This document shows positions 1-12,096 of a stretch of 64,000 nt of DNA, piece by piece. Location of the stretch: NCBI GenBank assembly GCA_019915015.1, contig JAHBBC010000011.1, positions 744,001 through 808,000 on the forward strand. The letters run 5' to 3'. Positions within the stretch are counted from its first letter, which is position 1. Every line of letters starts with the position of its first letter. The notes below the pieces were generated by a model. It was not told the DNA's origin. It searched no databases and saw only the letters and a program-made list of their open reading frames with translations. The stretch comes from Auriscalpium vulgare (lineage: Eukaryota > Basidiomycota > Agaricomycetes > Russulales > Auriscalpiaceae). Both the position numbers and the translations under genes were made by a program.

Positions 1-193
1 ACCCATCCCGCCACCCACGCTAGCCCTCTGCACTCTCCCGCCACTGTCACGCTTTCGCGAGTGCGGATCACGGCCCCGCTGGCCAAACGCTCATCTCCAC
101 AAGCAAATCACAACGCTCTGATTATTCGTCTGTTCTTCGGCGCGTCACGCTTCCTGATACTCCGAGCAACCAATCCGTTTACGACTCGGCTTC

Positions 194-1502
194 TCACCAG
201 GAATGGTGCCCCCCACTCACGAGAATGCTGCGCGCCGTGAAATGCGTCAGCGGTGTCTCACCCGGAACATGTGTGTACGAGCCGCTTACTCGCTGCCCGT
301 GCAGAAGGACGACGCGTCGCTCGCCAGCCACGTCACGACGCCGCGCAACTCGTCCGGCCTACCAATCCGCCCCAGCGGGTTCAGCGAGGACCACTTGTCG
401 AGCAGCTCCGGCTGCTGATCCAAATACGCCGCAGTCATCCTGGACGCGCGGTCAGAAAAAGACTTTCGTCACTGCAAGGTCCGCAGCTTGCGCTGAAACC
501 CGCTGCGCCGCGTATGGAATGGAGAGCGATGGCGTACGTGGTCTTAATATGCCCTGGCGAGAGCGAGTTGACGCGTATGTTCCGTGGGCCCAGCTCGCAT
601 GCCATGCTCCGCGCCATCTGGAGCACCGCCGACTTGCTTGAATTGTACGACACCCAAGCGTGGTCCTAGCCAGCCAGGCCCCAACGCCGCGTCAGTGCAG
701 CTACGTACATACGCACAGAAAGGGACGCTGCCGACCTTGTTCGTGATGCTCCCGCTCATCGAGGCAATCAAGATGATACTTCCGCCGTTGCCGAAGCGCT
801 GCATCTGGCGCCCCGCTGCTTGTGCGGTGAAGAGCACGCCGCTCGTGTTCACGTCCAGCACCTGCCCGCGGTCACTGGTCAGCCCCTCCAAGACCCACCC
901 ACCCCCCTACGCACCTCGCGGAACTGCTCAGCGGGGTACTCCAGGCAGTCCGTATGCGCCTTCAGGATCCCCGCGGCGGCCACGCACACGTCCATCCTGC
1001 CCTCCTTCTCCGCGATCTGCTCGCCCACCTCCCACATCGCCTCCTGGTCGCGCACGTCCGCGGACATGTACTCCAGCCGCCGACCCCCGCCCATCGCGCC
1101 GACGTACTCATGCACCGCCTCCCACTCCGTGCCCGGCATCGCGGGCAGGTCGACGCAGTACACCGCCCGCGCGCCCGCCTCCGCCAGCGCGAGCGCCATC
1201 TCCAGCCCCAGTCCGCGGTTCCCGCCCGACACCAGCGCGACGCGATCCGTCAGCGCGAACTCCGCGAAGATCTTGGGCTGGGGCGCCTCTGTGGCCCCGC
1301 GCGCGAGCGCGGCGGCGACGCCGAGGGGTGCGAGTGGGGACTCGGGCGGGGCGGGGACGTGCAGGCGCGCTGCAGGTGTGGTGGCGAAGGCGCGCGCGGG
1401 CACGGGCACGGGCGTGGGTGCGCGGGTGCGCAGGGCCGTTGATGCAAGCAGTCGTGATCCCGCGCTGCGGGCGGCGTTCCGCGATCCATATGCGAGGTGC
1501 AT
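194..1502 (-). CDS. SDR-family NAD(P)H-dependent reductase (sorbose reductase / arabinitol dehydrogenase type) with mitochondrial-type leader
   Basis: Short-chain dehydrogenase/reductase that probably interconverts a polyol or ketose and its oxidised partner with NAD(P)H. The first ~80 residues are rich in Arg, Ala and Ser with almost no acidic residues (ending RAFATTPAAR...), which suggests a mitochondrial leader; the SDR core follows. Visible motifs are the dinucleotide-binding SGGNRGLGLEMA, an AAAG motif, and the catalytic Y-N-S-S-K. The C terminus GSDILVSGGHHSW is characteristic of fungal sorbose reductase/arabinitol dehydrogenase proteins. Introns include 440-537 (joining ...KTT to MTAAY...) and 228-289 (joining GS-D to ILVSGG...), both with GT-AG borders; at least one more lies near 860-890. 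Substrate cannot be read from sequence. The start was chosen because the leader frame is open from the ATG at 1502. Confidence 0.85.
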
Positions 1503-2803
1503 GGCGATATCTCGTCTGGGTCACAATGAACGAGCGTCTTCCGTTCGCGGATGAGTCTACGCTGGTCGAGTCGTGGCTGGAGGCAGGCTGCAGGAGGGTT
1601 CGTGCGAGTGCGCCCGGGCACTGTTTATGAACGTGCCGCATGAAGCATCGATGAGGTCATCTGGCCGCCTTCCCGCCTCGCCTCTCGCCGCCCACGCAGG
1701 TCACACAACCGCCCGCGCTCCCACCTGATTCTCCCGCATCGACGGCCATCCAATCGCGCAACGCGTCCTCGGCACGGGGCGCATGGATGCAGCCGAACGC
1801 AGGCCTTCTTACGTGTGCCCTCGAAGCTTGAGCTTGAGCCTATGTCCCACCAGTCGAGTCTACACCACACCGGGCGCGCCCTGTTCTCTTCTGCGCTGTT
1901 CATATCTACGCCCTCTGTCCGCTGCACGGTTCGCAGCTGCCGCCTGGCTGGCTCTGTGCCCTGGCCTTAGGGCAATGGCCGGTCTATAGCGTGCGGCAGG
2001 GCAGCTGGCCTCCTCGCGGCCCCGCGCAGATTAAGCCATGGGGGAGCGCCGCCGGTTGTGGTGACATTGGCTGCTTGTTCTGGTCCTTCCGCCTTGACTT
2101 GGACGTGGATAAGGTGTGAGTTGACGACGAGGCAAGCTTGCGCGTCCGACTTGATGAGATGCCTTGGTGATGCCTCGGCGACCCCCTCGTCTCGTGGCCT
2201 CTTGTTGTCGGGCTCTTCGGGTCTTCACTCGGAAGACACGGAAACCTCCTGCAGCTTGCTCTGCATTTATGTCACCATACTCGGACTTGGGAGTGCAGCC
2301 ATTCATCTCTCGAAGCCTGGGTCACCTTGAGTTACCTCTACTACTCACTGACCTCAAGCCGGAGCCATGGACTCTCTAGTTCCGTTAACGTACGATCATT
2401 TGAAATGCATACCATCATCGAAGTCCTATACATAGATTTGCAACTGCGCGGGCGTGGCAACATGAATACCGACAAAGTATGTCACGAGCAGGCCGCAAGC
2501 GCCCCTTCACCTATCACGCACTCTCAATGGTACCGGTGACAACGGCATTCCAGAAGGCTATAAGTAAGTAAGCTTTGGGGCAGTGTGGTCATGGCGGACA
2601 TTACAGGGTATTTACACGGACCATCCGAATCAGCTATTAGTATCACAACACAGACTAGCAATGCGACCCACGCGGGGGACACGTCGAAACAGAAATCCGG
2701 ACACATACGGATAGGTTGTGCTGCGCACACAGACAGCATAGACGACTCCCGAAAGAGATCCGACAAAGTAGACCCATCCGGCTCCTCGCAGGCTGTGTGC
2801 AAG
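1503..2803. other. Intergenic, no gene recognised
   Basis: Short open frames occur on both strands but none shows a recognisable domain, splice-linked continuation or family motif. Presumably it holds the promoter of the SDR gene and the 3' region of the next minus-strand gene. Confidence 0.5.
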
Positions 2804-3871
2804 CTAGTGGTGATTGTTTTTCTCCTTCGGCGAGGAGCTAATCCACGGCAGCCAGGGCACAATACGCCCATGGAGCCTTCGGAAGTGCTGGGCGCCCCAG
2901 CGCGTCGGCACGTCTTTGCCCTCAGTCTGGTGAACGAGGCGGATGATGGTCTCGTCCTCGTCGAGGTCAACAGTGATGATGGATTCCACGGACTTCGGAC
3001 AAAGGGTCAAACTGTCAACGCGGGGTGATCGGGGACCGTGCGAGGCGCGCACCTTCTTCATGCCCGTGAAGCGGCTAACGTACTCATGGCGTTGCCAGTA
3101 TATGAGCCTGTTGGGCGCCTCCGTCGAGGACATGATGCGTCGGGAGACAATAGTCGACTTGGAGACGACTCTCGGCTGGGCGAACGCTGTCAGCTCTGAT
3201 GGCCGAAACTCCTAATGAAACGCGCGCACCAAGGCGTAGAACTAACGTTGAGCCACTGGTTAGCATCGCGCGGACTTTGCGTCGAGGACGGCAGAACGCA
3301 CCTGGGCGGATATCTCATGTATTCCCTTGCACTTCACGCTCGAATCCTGCCACGACATGAGCTTTGCGCCGTCGATGGCCGCGACGTACGTACCTCGAAC
3401 TCCGCATCCTTCCGCCACCTCTTGGTCATGATCAACTTGGTCGGGCGGCCCTCGTACAGCTGGCCGAGGCACGCGTCGGTAGCCGCACTATTTGCTGAGA
3501 GGCTCGTCACGCACCTCTTTCAGATCGTCGAGCACTGCGCGGTGTTTGTCTCGCGCATTGATGAGGAGGCTGCTGCGCCGCCGCGGGTCGGAACGGACGC
3601 CATGGGAGTTGGCGCGATGGATGGAAAGGTGGCGCTCCTTGACGGGGTCAACACCAGAGTAGTGCGCACCGCCCGCGAGCGAGTCGAAGAGAGCAGGGGT
3701 CGGGATGGAGTGAGGAAGGAGAGACGGCGGGTGGAAGGTGTGTGTGGGCAGCGGTGAAAGCGGGTTCGGGGGCGGGCCGTCGGCGGAGACGAGCTGGGCC
3801 GAGCTGGGCGGGGGCGATGTCTGCGCGCGGTGCGCGTGGTGGTGGTGGTGGTGGTGCTCCGTATGAAGCAT
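2804..3871 (-). CDS. Conserved fungal protein, NTF2/SnoaL-like (inferred), with N-terminal His run
   Basis: Spliced minus-strand gene without an assigned function. The N terminus has a run of seven histidines and a Pro/Ser-rich segment. A conserved-looking core follows: LKE-LYEGRPTKLIMTKRW, KDAEFED, VKCKG, STIVSRRIMSS, PNRLIYWQRHEY, and finally VESIITVDLDEDETIIRL and PTRWGAQHFRRL. From memory this pattern matches a widespread fungal/plant family of small NTF2-fold (SnoaL-like) proteins; the fold call is inference. Splice borders I can support are roughly 3464-3517, 3354-3401, 3203-3299 and 3015-3060. One 27-nt stretch before LYEGRP would be too short as an intron, so a 54-nt intron is preferred. 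The start is the ATG before the His run; an in-frame upstream start at 4027 is possible. Confidence 0.7.
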
Positions 3872-4204
3872 GATGAACGAGGAGAACAAGAACGCTGCCG
3901 GCGCTTTTGACCGGAGCGCAATGTCTCTTTCCGGCGTTCGGAGCCGTGTGTGCGCCCGATTCGCATCACGTAATCCGACCGTGACCCGCCCTCCGCCGCC
4001 GCACGAGTCAAATCCCGTCCGTGTCAAGTCTCGGAACTCGGAGTACGCTCGACGCTGCTATACAATACGCGCGACATATAACACATGTTTTACGTGACAT
4101 TATGACTGGCTTCCGCATCCTAACCCCCAACCGCAAGGACTTACCCAGCGCGACTAAACCGACAACAAATATTAGGACATTCTAGCGGCAGCGGAGGGAT
4201 GCGC

Positions 4205-5445
4205 CTAGCCTCCGTTTGTCTGGCCTTGCCACAGTCCGTATGTCTTCCCCGGCGTCGTCTGCCACAGGCGGATCGTGCCTGTATAGGTCATGCTCTTAAG
4301 CATACCGGGTGACAGCGAGATTAACCAGGCACGCGCTCACCATCCTCTGCGCACCCGAACGGAATTAGAAAGGGCAGCACCGATCCCTGGTCAGTAACGC
4401 TCGCACACATATAAAGCAGCCAGGTCCGACGCACCGCTCCCGCTGGCATACAGCTCCCCGTCCGGGCTGTACTCTATGCAATGCACAGGCCCGTGGTGTC
4501 CCTTCAGCACCTCCCGCTCCTCCCCGTCGATCCCATGCACGCGCACCCACTCGTCGCTCATGCTCCCCGTCACAAAGCGGTCCTGCAGGATTGGGTGGAT
4601 CGACGCGGACGACGGGGCGTACGGAAGCGTCAGGCTGTGCGTCGCCGCGCCCGTCGGCAACGCCGGGATGAACGCGACCGTCTTCCCCGCCGTCACCACG
4701 AGCCTATTCGTCTGCTGCGAGAGCTCCATCGACGTCACCGGGTCCGGGAACTTCAGGCTCGTCGTGAGCTTCCGCGTGCGCAGATCCCACCACCTTGTCG
4801 GCGGTCACCAACCGGCACGCGACGATGAAGAGGAGGAGAGCACTCACTTGACAAGGCCGTCGTCGCCGGCCGTCACGCCTGTGTGCTCGCCGATCCACAC
4901 CACGCTCTTGACGGTGCCCTCGTGCGCGAGGCCGCTGCCCTCGGTGAGCACCTCCGGCTCCGCGTCCGGCCGCCCGAGGTCGAAGATGCGGGCCTTCTTC
5001 TCCTGGCCGCCCGTGAGCAGGTGCCCCATCGTCGGCGAGATCGCGACGCTCCGAACAATGTGGTTGTGCGGGAACGAGTGAAGCGGCTCCCCGCTGTAGG
5101 TGTCCCAGATCTTCCTGCAGGCGCAAGCGCGCGTCAGTCAGTCACCGTTGCCCGCCGACACGACCGAGCCGCCCGCGGAGGGCCCACGCACGCTGTGAAG
5201 TCCGCGCTGCCAGACGCCGCCCGTGACGCATCCGGGCTGAGCTTGGTGCTCCATACCGCGCCTTTGTGGCCCACGAACGTCCCGATCCAGTCGCCTGTCC
5301 ACTCGCGCAGCATCGGGTTGCCGTCTTTGCAGCTGCTGATGAGCAGATACGTGCCGTCGTCCTGGAGCGGCGAGAACGACAGGTGCGTGACGGGGCGGGT
5401 GTGGCCCGGCGCGACGAGCGGAACGACTTTTGCGAGGCCGGTCAT
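4205..5445 (-). CDS. STRAP: WD40-repeat protein STRAP/UNRIP ortholog
   Basis: Seven-bladed WD40 protein of the serine-threonine kinase receptor-associated protein family. In animals it associates with the SMN complex and with TGF-beta receptor signalling; its role in fungi is little known. Repeats read in order: GHTRPVTHLSFSP, GHKGAVWSTKLSPDASRAASGSADF, KIWDTYSGEPLHSFPH, GEHTGVTAGDDGLVK-WWDLRT, then DRFVTGS...VRVHGIDGEE and [41 protein letters not shown] across splice sites. The ending is diagnostic of the family. Closing the ASGSEDGT motif requires a 6-nt microexon at 4341-4346, flanked by introns 4279-4340 and 4347-4434. Start codon at 5445 gives MTGLAKVVPLVAPGHTR, the normal family N terminus. 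Length about 330 residues, as usual. Confidence 0.92.
4341..4346 (-). other. STRAP: 6-nt microexon of STRAP
   Basis: The coding-strand exon AGGATG lies between an AG acceptor and a GTGAGC donor. Joined to the upstream exon ending G and the downstream exon starting GC, it gives Glu-Asp-Gly, completing the conserved SEDGTIRLW of the last WD40 blade. Skipping it would remove two residues of a near-invariant motif. Confidence 0.85.
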
Positions 5446-8400
5446 GACTTGGTCTGTGGTTGCTGCGGGTTCGTGAAGTAGCGACGATGCGGTGCGATGT
5501 GATGCGATACGATAAACGGAGGATAGATTGAAATATGGGCGGGCTGCGTGTCGTTACAGAGGGTGTTGGGTGAGGACCAGGCGCGCTGCGCGCTGTCGTC
5601 GTGATTCGTGAGCGCAAGGGCAATCGCAAAGGCTCGCCTGGATAGCAGCTCGCCGCTCGCCCACGTGGCCTGCCGCTTTCGGCGCCGTCACGGTCCCCGC
5701 CTCCTCTCTTGTCCTCTCCCCCTTCGCTGCCGTCCCATCAGCGAGATCATCTTCTCCATCACGTCCAGCTGCGACGCTGATTGCATTTGGAATCCACGCT
5801 CTGATATGGCCCTCGCATTGCCGCCGCGAAGTCATTCCAGGCGGCCCGCCACCGTGCCGAAGTCGAAGTCGATGGTTGGTGACTTGTCGCGACGGTAGCA
5901 GTTGGTCATCGCGCTCATCGCGGGATCGACAGATACCTTGATGGAACGCCTTCTCACGTCGCGTCAATGCACGTTGCTCTCTGCAGCTGGCGCAAGGAAC
6001 TGCCCGTGCAAAAAGTCCTCGCGCTGGTTCGGCTTGGAAGAGTCTATGGCTAGCGTCACCCGCTGAGTCTCTGTCAGTGGATGAGTGCAAACACATCCTC
6101 ACATGCACCAACTCAAGCCATTCTGTGTTTGAGGGCCCCATGCTTACGCTGGAAGGATATCCGCTACGCGCTACGCCAGAGTCGATGGCTCAAATATATG
6201 CTATACCCGCCGCCTAGACAGACTCCCTTCCCCTGCACCCGTACACGACCTTCACGTGGAACAAGATAGCCTTGGCCGGAGATTCGCTTCCTTTCGACAC
6301 TGACAACCCGCTGTCGCATCTCAGTCGACGTCCCAACTCGTACCCTGTTCCTCGCATTCCATTCCGTGTCCCCACCTCGGGCTACTCCACCCTCAACCCA
6401 AGCGGGCTGTCCGATGCGCGCTCGTTCCCCACGTTCTGGAAGGCGCTCGTGCACATCGAAATTGACGAGGTTGCCCATGCCGACGGGAAGGACGGGGAAG
6501 GGGACGGGCGGGCGTCAGTAGTTCAGCAGCCCGATGCCGGCTGGTCTGCATCAGCGTGACAGCAATTCAGAATTCATGGACATCACATCACTCGGAGGCC
6601 TTGAGGGGCCGTTCTCAAGGTTATTGGATGGCGCAAGTGCGCTTCAGTACGACGAGCCATGCGGTGGCGCTGATGGAACATTCATCCTGGGCAACGAGGA
6701 GGTCTGCATGATCAGTCTCCCGCAACCATCTCCCTTCCTCCAACTGAGCATTCAACATCGGACCATTTGCAGTTAATCACGGATCTCGCGCCTGTCGGCA
6801 CAAGGACAATATCCGAATGCCCGGCGCAGAACCGATGGTCTACGTGCTCTGGAACCCCTCAGAATGCGAATGTGTTCACCTTCTCAACCCCTCATCGGCG
6901 CTCCATAAATTTCCTGCATCAGTAGAAGCCTTTCAAACTACGAAAACCCTATACGGATGCAACGCCTACTTGGTCTAGCCGTTTAGTAGGCGACTGCTGT
7001 CTGGTATCTTATCATTTCATCCACTTGCATTTGACGGCGCGGAGACAAATGGCAGCTCTTTACCCGTGACCCTGACACGCGACCAAGTTCCTCTTTTTTT
7101 CAGCTTTGCTTGGGCTGGCACATTCCCGAGCTCGCTTCCCTCCCAATGCCATCTTTTCACTCTCGTGTCCGCGAATTGTCTAGTTTCGACTGACAGCAAT
7201 TCCGAATTCCAGTGTGCTAACGGTGTCGAGCCGTGCGGCGTGCCCCGTTATATTGGATGACGCGACCGCTCTTCCAAACGACGAAATACGCGTTGGCGCT
7301 CGTAGATTTCCAGTCATCCTTCCGTGCAATGGCTTCAAAATTTCAACATCCACATTGCGTCCGCTCCGCAAATTTTCCCTTCACGGAGTGTCTCGTTGTT
7401 CTCCTGCTATGCGACAATCTTTCCTGTGCATCTCTCCCGCCCGCGGTCTAACACGGCCTCGACTCTCTACCATCCGTCAGTCTACGGAAATCCGAAATGC
7501 CCGACAGCTGGACTGGTCTGTCCGTCGGGCGAATCATGGCACCGCCATTGCGATCGGCGTGCGCTCCCCGAGGGCAGCGATCAACTGTGCGTGCCTGGCC
7601 GATCCATAGACAAACAAGATTGTGTACACCCTCCCCGTAGGCGGCCAATCACACCTCGTCGCTTCAATAGCTTTTGGCATGTCGCAATCATGGATCTTAT
7701 GGTGCTACGGCAGATAGCCGTCAAGCCCAGCTGTAACCTTTTTCATGCGCTCTCGTGTGACCTCGTACCTGAGCCCCGAGTCGCTTGGTACTGCACATTG
7801 TGTATCCGAGCTGTCGCGTTCGCCATCGCCATCGAGGATAGCCCCTCCATTTTGGAGCCAAGTAATAAGACATCCATTCATGCGATCGATCGCATGTTAT
7901 TCGACGCGCACCCTTCCGGGGCAGAGCACCACGGAAGCAGGGGCTCAGGCGCAGCACGCCATAACCAGGGACGGTGAGCACCTACGTGCGCCCTGAGAGC
8001 GTGCGGGATGCCAGGGGATGCCCGCACTCAACCAAGCTGTCGGGTTGACAAGGTGTTGTTTGGAGAAAGTGAACCGGTGGCTGCCTGAGGCAATTCGGAA
8101 TTCGAGTACGCCCCCAACGGCACGGGCGCTGCGTTGCCTTCAAGGCTTCACACTTCGCGGAAGATCATTCAGCTCAAATTTTATCAGAAAGCTGAAGATC
8201 TGGCCAGTTGGCTCTTGTAAAGCCGACTGCTGCTGCGAGGTCTGCGAACGAGGAGTTGTGGCAGGACTGAGCGGGTAAGCGCTTGTTCCACAGCGCCTTC
8301 CCAATGGGAATTCGGACTCCGCGGCGGTGGCCCAAGTCGCGTCAAGGCGAATCTGGATTGCGTGCTCGCCTGCCCTGCCCAATATACGTGATCTCAGCGC

Positions 8401-8707
8401 AATACTCCATCTGCTCTCACACAGAATATCAATTCAATGTCCAAGTCACCGCGATTCAACTCCCTGCGCCAGTACTTATTTGCTCTGGCGCCGTGCCGTT
8501 TCGCCCACCGCGCACTGACAGGTCGACCTCCCCCGTCCTGACTCGCACACAGCTAGCGTGGACTCTAGCCAAATTTTCGCATCATCAAGCCGTCAGCGCC
8601 TTCGTGCCTACCTTCTACCGCGCGCCTTATAATCGAGCCCACCTGCCTCCGGTTGCTTAGCTGCTTCTCGCGCTCCTTTGTCACCTCTCTTCCGAGCAGG
8701 ATTCCCA
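5446..8707. other. 3.3-kb gene-poor region with diverged repeat traces
   Basis: No open frame here shows a recognisable domain. Three places carry a similar motif built on AATTC-N-GAATTC (about 6560, 7195 and 8090), with some weaker similarity around the first two, suggesting an old repeat. An 18-bp perfect palindrome sits at 7879-7896. The right end holds the sulfate permease promoter. Confidence 0.5.
7879..7896. repeat. 18-bp perfect palindrome
   Basis: CATGCGATCGATCGCATG is identical to its reverse complement with no spacer. It stands alone in the gene-poor region. Confidence 0.8.
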
Positions 8708-11443
8708 ATGGCGTCCGCAACCGCGAAGGCGAAGTCCTTCGGCAAGAAGGTCATAGGCTACCCCGAAGAGCGCCCTGCCCTTGTCTCTTCCGTCGACTAC
8801 GTCCGCAACCTTACGCATGATCCCAAGCGGCAGGTGTGCAGCGCTTTCGATTGTTGATTCCCGATCATCCCCACTCACCGCTTTTATCATCCACTAGGCC
8901 TCCAACTACTTGAAGCGTCTCTTCCCCATATTCGGATGGATCACTCGCTACAGTGCGTCATTTTGGCTGTTTGTTCTGTGGATGTCGCTCATGGTCGTGT
9001 AGATGTCGGATGGGCGGCTGGTGATCTTATTGCCGGTCTCACGGTCGGTATTGTCGTCGTACCGCAGAGTATGTCGTATGCCCAGGTGCGTGCCAGTCGC
9101 TTCCTAGGACGTTTTGGTACTCATTGCCGAACAGATCGCGACTTTGCCTCCTCAATATGGTCTCTACTCGGCTTTCGTCGGCGTCATGACCTACTGCGTA
9201 CGTTGTACTAATCAGTCAATTACGTCGACCTTCCATGTTGACTTTCCTCGCAGTTGTTTGCAACGTCCAAGGATGTCTCTATCGGTCCAGTCGCGGTTAT
9301 GTCCCTCCAGGTCTCCCAAATCATCAAATACGTCAACGATCACCATCCGAACGAATGGTCAAGCCCTGAGATCGCTACTGCACTGGCATTCATATGCGGA
9401 TTCATAGTTCTGGGCATTGGCCTGCTGCGCCTAGGATGGATCGTCGAGCTCATCCCGCTGCCCGCGGTGAGCGGCTTCATGACCGGGTCCGCGATTAATA
9501 TCGCTGTAGGCCAGGTCCCTGGACTAATGGGAATCACTGGTTTTGAGTAAGTGGCCCCACATCCGTATATTCCAAGTACTAATACTTCCAACAGCACTCG
9601 AGCGGCGACGTATCATGTCGTCATCAATACGCTGAAGGGACTCGGGAGAACTCAAAAAGATGCAGCCTTCGGTCTCGTGGGGTTGTTTTTCCTGTACGCC
9701 ATCCGCATCACCTGCGATAGGCTATCGCGCAGGTACCCTAGAAGAGGTGAGCCTTCCCACTTAGCAACAAGTCGTGTACTCACGAGCAAGCGCTTGAATT
9801 CCAGCGCGGATATTCTTCTTTATTTCTGTCTTCAGAAATGCGTTTGTCATCGTCGTCCTGACGCTCGCAGCGTGGCTATATACGCGCCACCGCAAAAATG
9901 CCAAAGGCAAATACCCAATCAAGATCCTCCAGACTGTTCCTCGCGGCTTCAAGAACGTCGGGTCGCCCAGCCTCCCGAGGTCACTCCTCAGCGCTCTCGC
10001 CCCGAAATTCCCCGTCGCAACGATCATTCTTTTGCTTGAGCACATCGCGATTTCGAAGTGTAGGTCTCGCCTCGAATCTCTGTTGCATGAAGTGCTGAGT
10101 TTCGCACGCAGCCTTTGGTCGCATCAACGGGTACAAGATTGACCCCAACCAAGAACTGATTGCGATCGGCGTCACGAACACCGTCGGCTCCGTCTTCAAC
10201 GCATACCCCGCAACCGGCTCCTTCTCGCGCTCCGCACTCAAGTCCAAGTCAGGCGTGCGCACGCCGCTCGCGGGCATCCTCAGCGGCATCGTTGTCATCG
10301 TCGCCCTCTACGGCCTCACACCTGCCTTCTTCTGGATCCCGACTGCGGCGCTCTCCGCCGTCATCATCCACGCCGTCGCGGACCTCGTGGCGAAGCCCTC
10401 GCAGGTGTACGCGTTCTGGCGCGTCTCGCCACTAGAGTTCGTCATTTGGTTCGCAGCCGTGCTCACGACAATCTTCTCGTCAATCGAGAATGGCATCTAC
10501 GTCTCGATCTGCACGAGCGCGGCGCTGCTCATCGTGCGCCTTGCGCACCCGCGCGGACACTTCCTGGGCCGCGTGCGCGTGCACTCGGAGGGCACCACCG
10601 CGGACGCGCGTGATGTGTTCGTGCCGCTGCGCTCGAACAGCGTCATCAACCCCCAGGTCCGCGTCGAGCCGCCGCCGCGCGGCGTGCTCGTGTACCGGTT
10701 CGAGGACAGCTTCATCTACCCGAACAGCTCGCTGCTAAACAGCACGCTCGTGGACTACGTCAAGGGGAACACGCGCCGCGGAAAGGACGTTCGCCTCATC
10801 CCGCTGGGCGACCGCCCCTGGAACGACCCCGGCCCGCGCCACGGCGCGCAGGAGGAGTGGGAGCGCAACGAGGCGCTGCCGCGCCTGCACGCGATCGTGC
10901 TCGACTTCTCCACCATGTAAGCATCGCTTACCATGATACCGGACCTCACACTAACCGGAGCCGGTTGTGCCACACAGCTCGCAGATCGACACGACCGCCG
11001 TGCAGGCGCTCGTCGACACGCGCGTCGAGGTCGAGAAGTGGGTCGACGGGCCCGTCGAGTTCCACTTCGCGACGATTCTCTCGCCCTGGATCCGGCGCGC
11101 GCTCGTCGCCGGCGGCTTCGGCCTCGGGCGCACGGCCTCGACGCTGCACCGCGAGCTCGCGGCACTCGACCCCTACGCCGCCGCTGCCGCTCCAGGCCCC
11201 GACGTCCCAAACCCGACGGACGTCGAGGCCAAGGCGCCGCCGGAGGTGCCGGTGCACCAGGGCTCGTACGGCGCAAACGCAGGCGCGGAGGCGGGCGTCA
11301 TTCAAGCTGACACGCCGTTCTTCCACCTGGACTTGCCCAGCGCGGTCGCCGCGGCGGAGAGCGGGTTGACGCAGCTGTCGCGTGAGCACTCGACGTCGTC
11401 GCGTGGAGACGAGGGGAAGGATGTCAAGCACCGCATTGACTAG
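8708..11443 (+). CDS. SUL1: SulP-family sulfate permease with C-terminal STAS domain
   Basis: Plasma-membrane sulfate/anion transporter (SLC26/SulP) of about 760 residues, feeding sulfate assimilation. The cytosolic N terminus is followed by the transport domain: AGDLIAGLTVGIVVVPQSMS, YAQIATLPPQYGLYSAFVG, SKDVSIGPVAVMSLQ, ELIPLPAVSGFMTGSAINI and a GVTNTVGSVFNAYPATGSFS segment, all typical SulP signatures. After the membrane region a STAS domain follows (HAIVLDFSTMSQIDTTAVQ). Multiple short introns interrupt the 5' half, for example after RKRQ, TRY, SYAQ and TYC; one more lies near 10919-10979 within STAS. The ATG at 8708 is the first Met of an open first exon. The serine-rich C-terminal tail is not conserved in the family. 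Assigning it to SUL1 or SUL2 is not possible from sequence alone. Confidence 0.93.
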
Positions 11444-12096
11444 GTGATGTCTGGATGGCAGGACAGAGTACGATTGTCTTGTTACGATCTAATGTGGTAG
11501 AGCTGTACAATATGATAATGATGACGAGTGCTACTCAGAGCGTTGGCGGCCTTTTGGTCGTTGCAGACACGACGGGCATACATGGATGGAATGAATGGAC
11601 CCAGAAAAGACAGGTTCGAGAATCGAGTGGATCTGGTCATGATACACATGCACATTATACATATGGGAGACACCACGAATTAAAATATCTCGAGATCGCG
11701 GGCAACCGCAGCCTCGTCACTGCGAACTTGAAAAGACGACACGGTAATCACGAAGCCCAACAATCAATTTGACCTGCGTAATCGGTAAGACACTCGAAAG
11801 AATACACAAGTATGGCACATTCAGTTGAGCTCTCGTGAGCACTTGGCTTGTTCCACATGAGATCTGAAGAGGCAGATCCTCATGAAGTGCATCGGCCACG
11901 CGGAAGATAACCGCGCGCGTGGCCAGCCCCATATATGTTGTCCGTCTGTTCGCATATATTATTCAACAGACCCAGTGATACACCGTAGTAAGAAATATCT
12001 ACGAGATGGAGTACAGCACTACAATTCCCTCTAGGCAACTTCTACATAGTCAGACAATTGCTTCCTTCCTGCTGCTTCGTTTTGACTACACCATCC
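11444..12096. other. Convergent intergenic region
   Basis: AT-richer sequence between the 3' ends of the sulfate permease and transketolase genes. It should hold both 3' UTRs; no gene or clear repeat is seen. Confidence 0.5.

Noticed and set aside
584..1630. 348-codon plus-strand frame
   Set aside because: Antisense to the SDR gene; low-complexity Pro/Arg composition and no domain.
3841..3870. GTG trinucleotide run as a regulatory microsatellite
   Set aside because: It encodes the histidine run of the minus-strand gene at 2804-3871, so coding is the simpler explanation.
5554..6141. 195-codon minus-strand frame upstream of STRAP
   Set aside because: No recognisable motif, no splice-linked continuation, and ordinary composition for non-coding GC-rich sequence.
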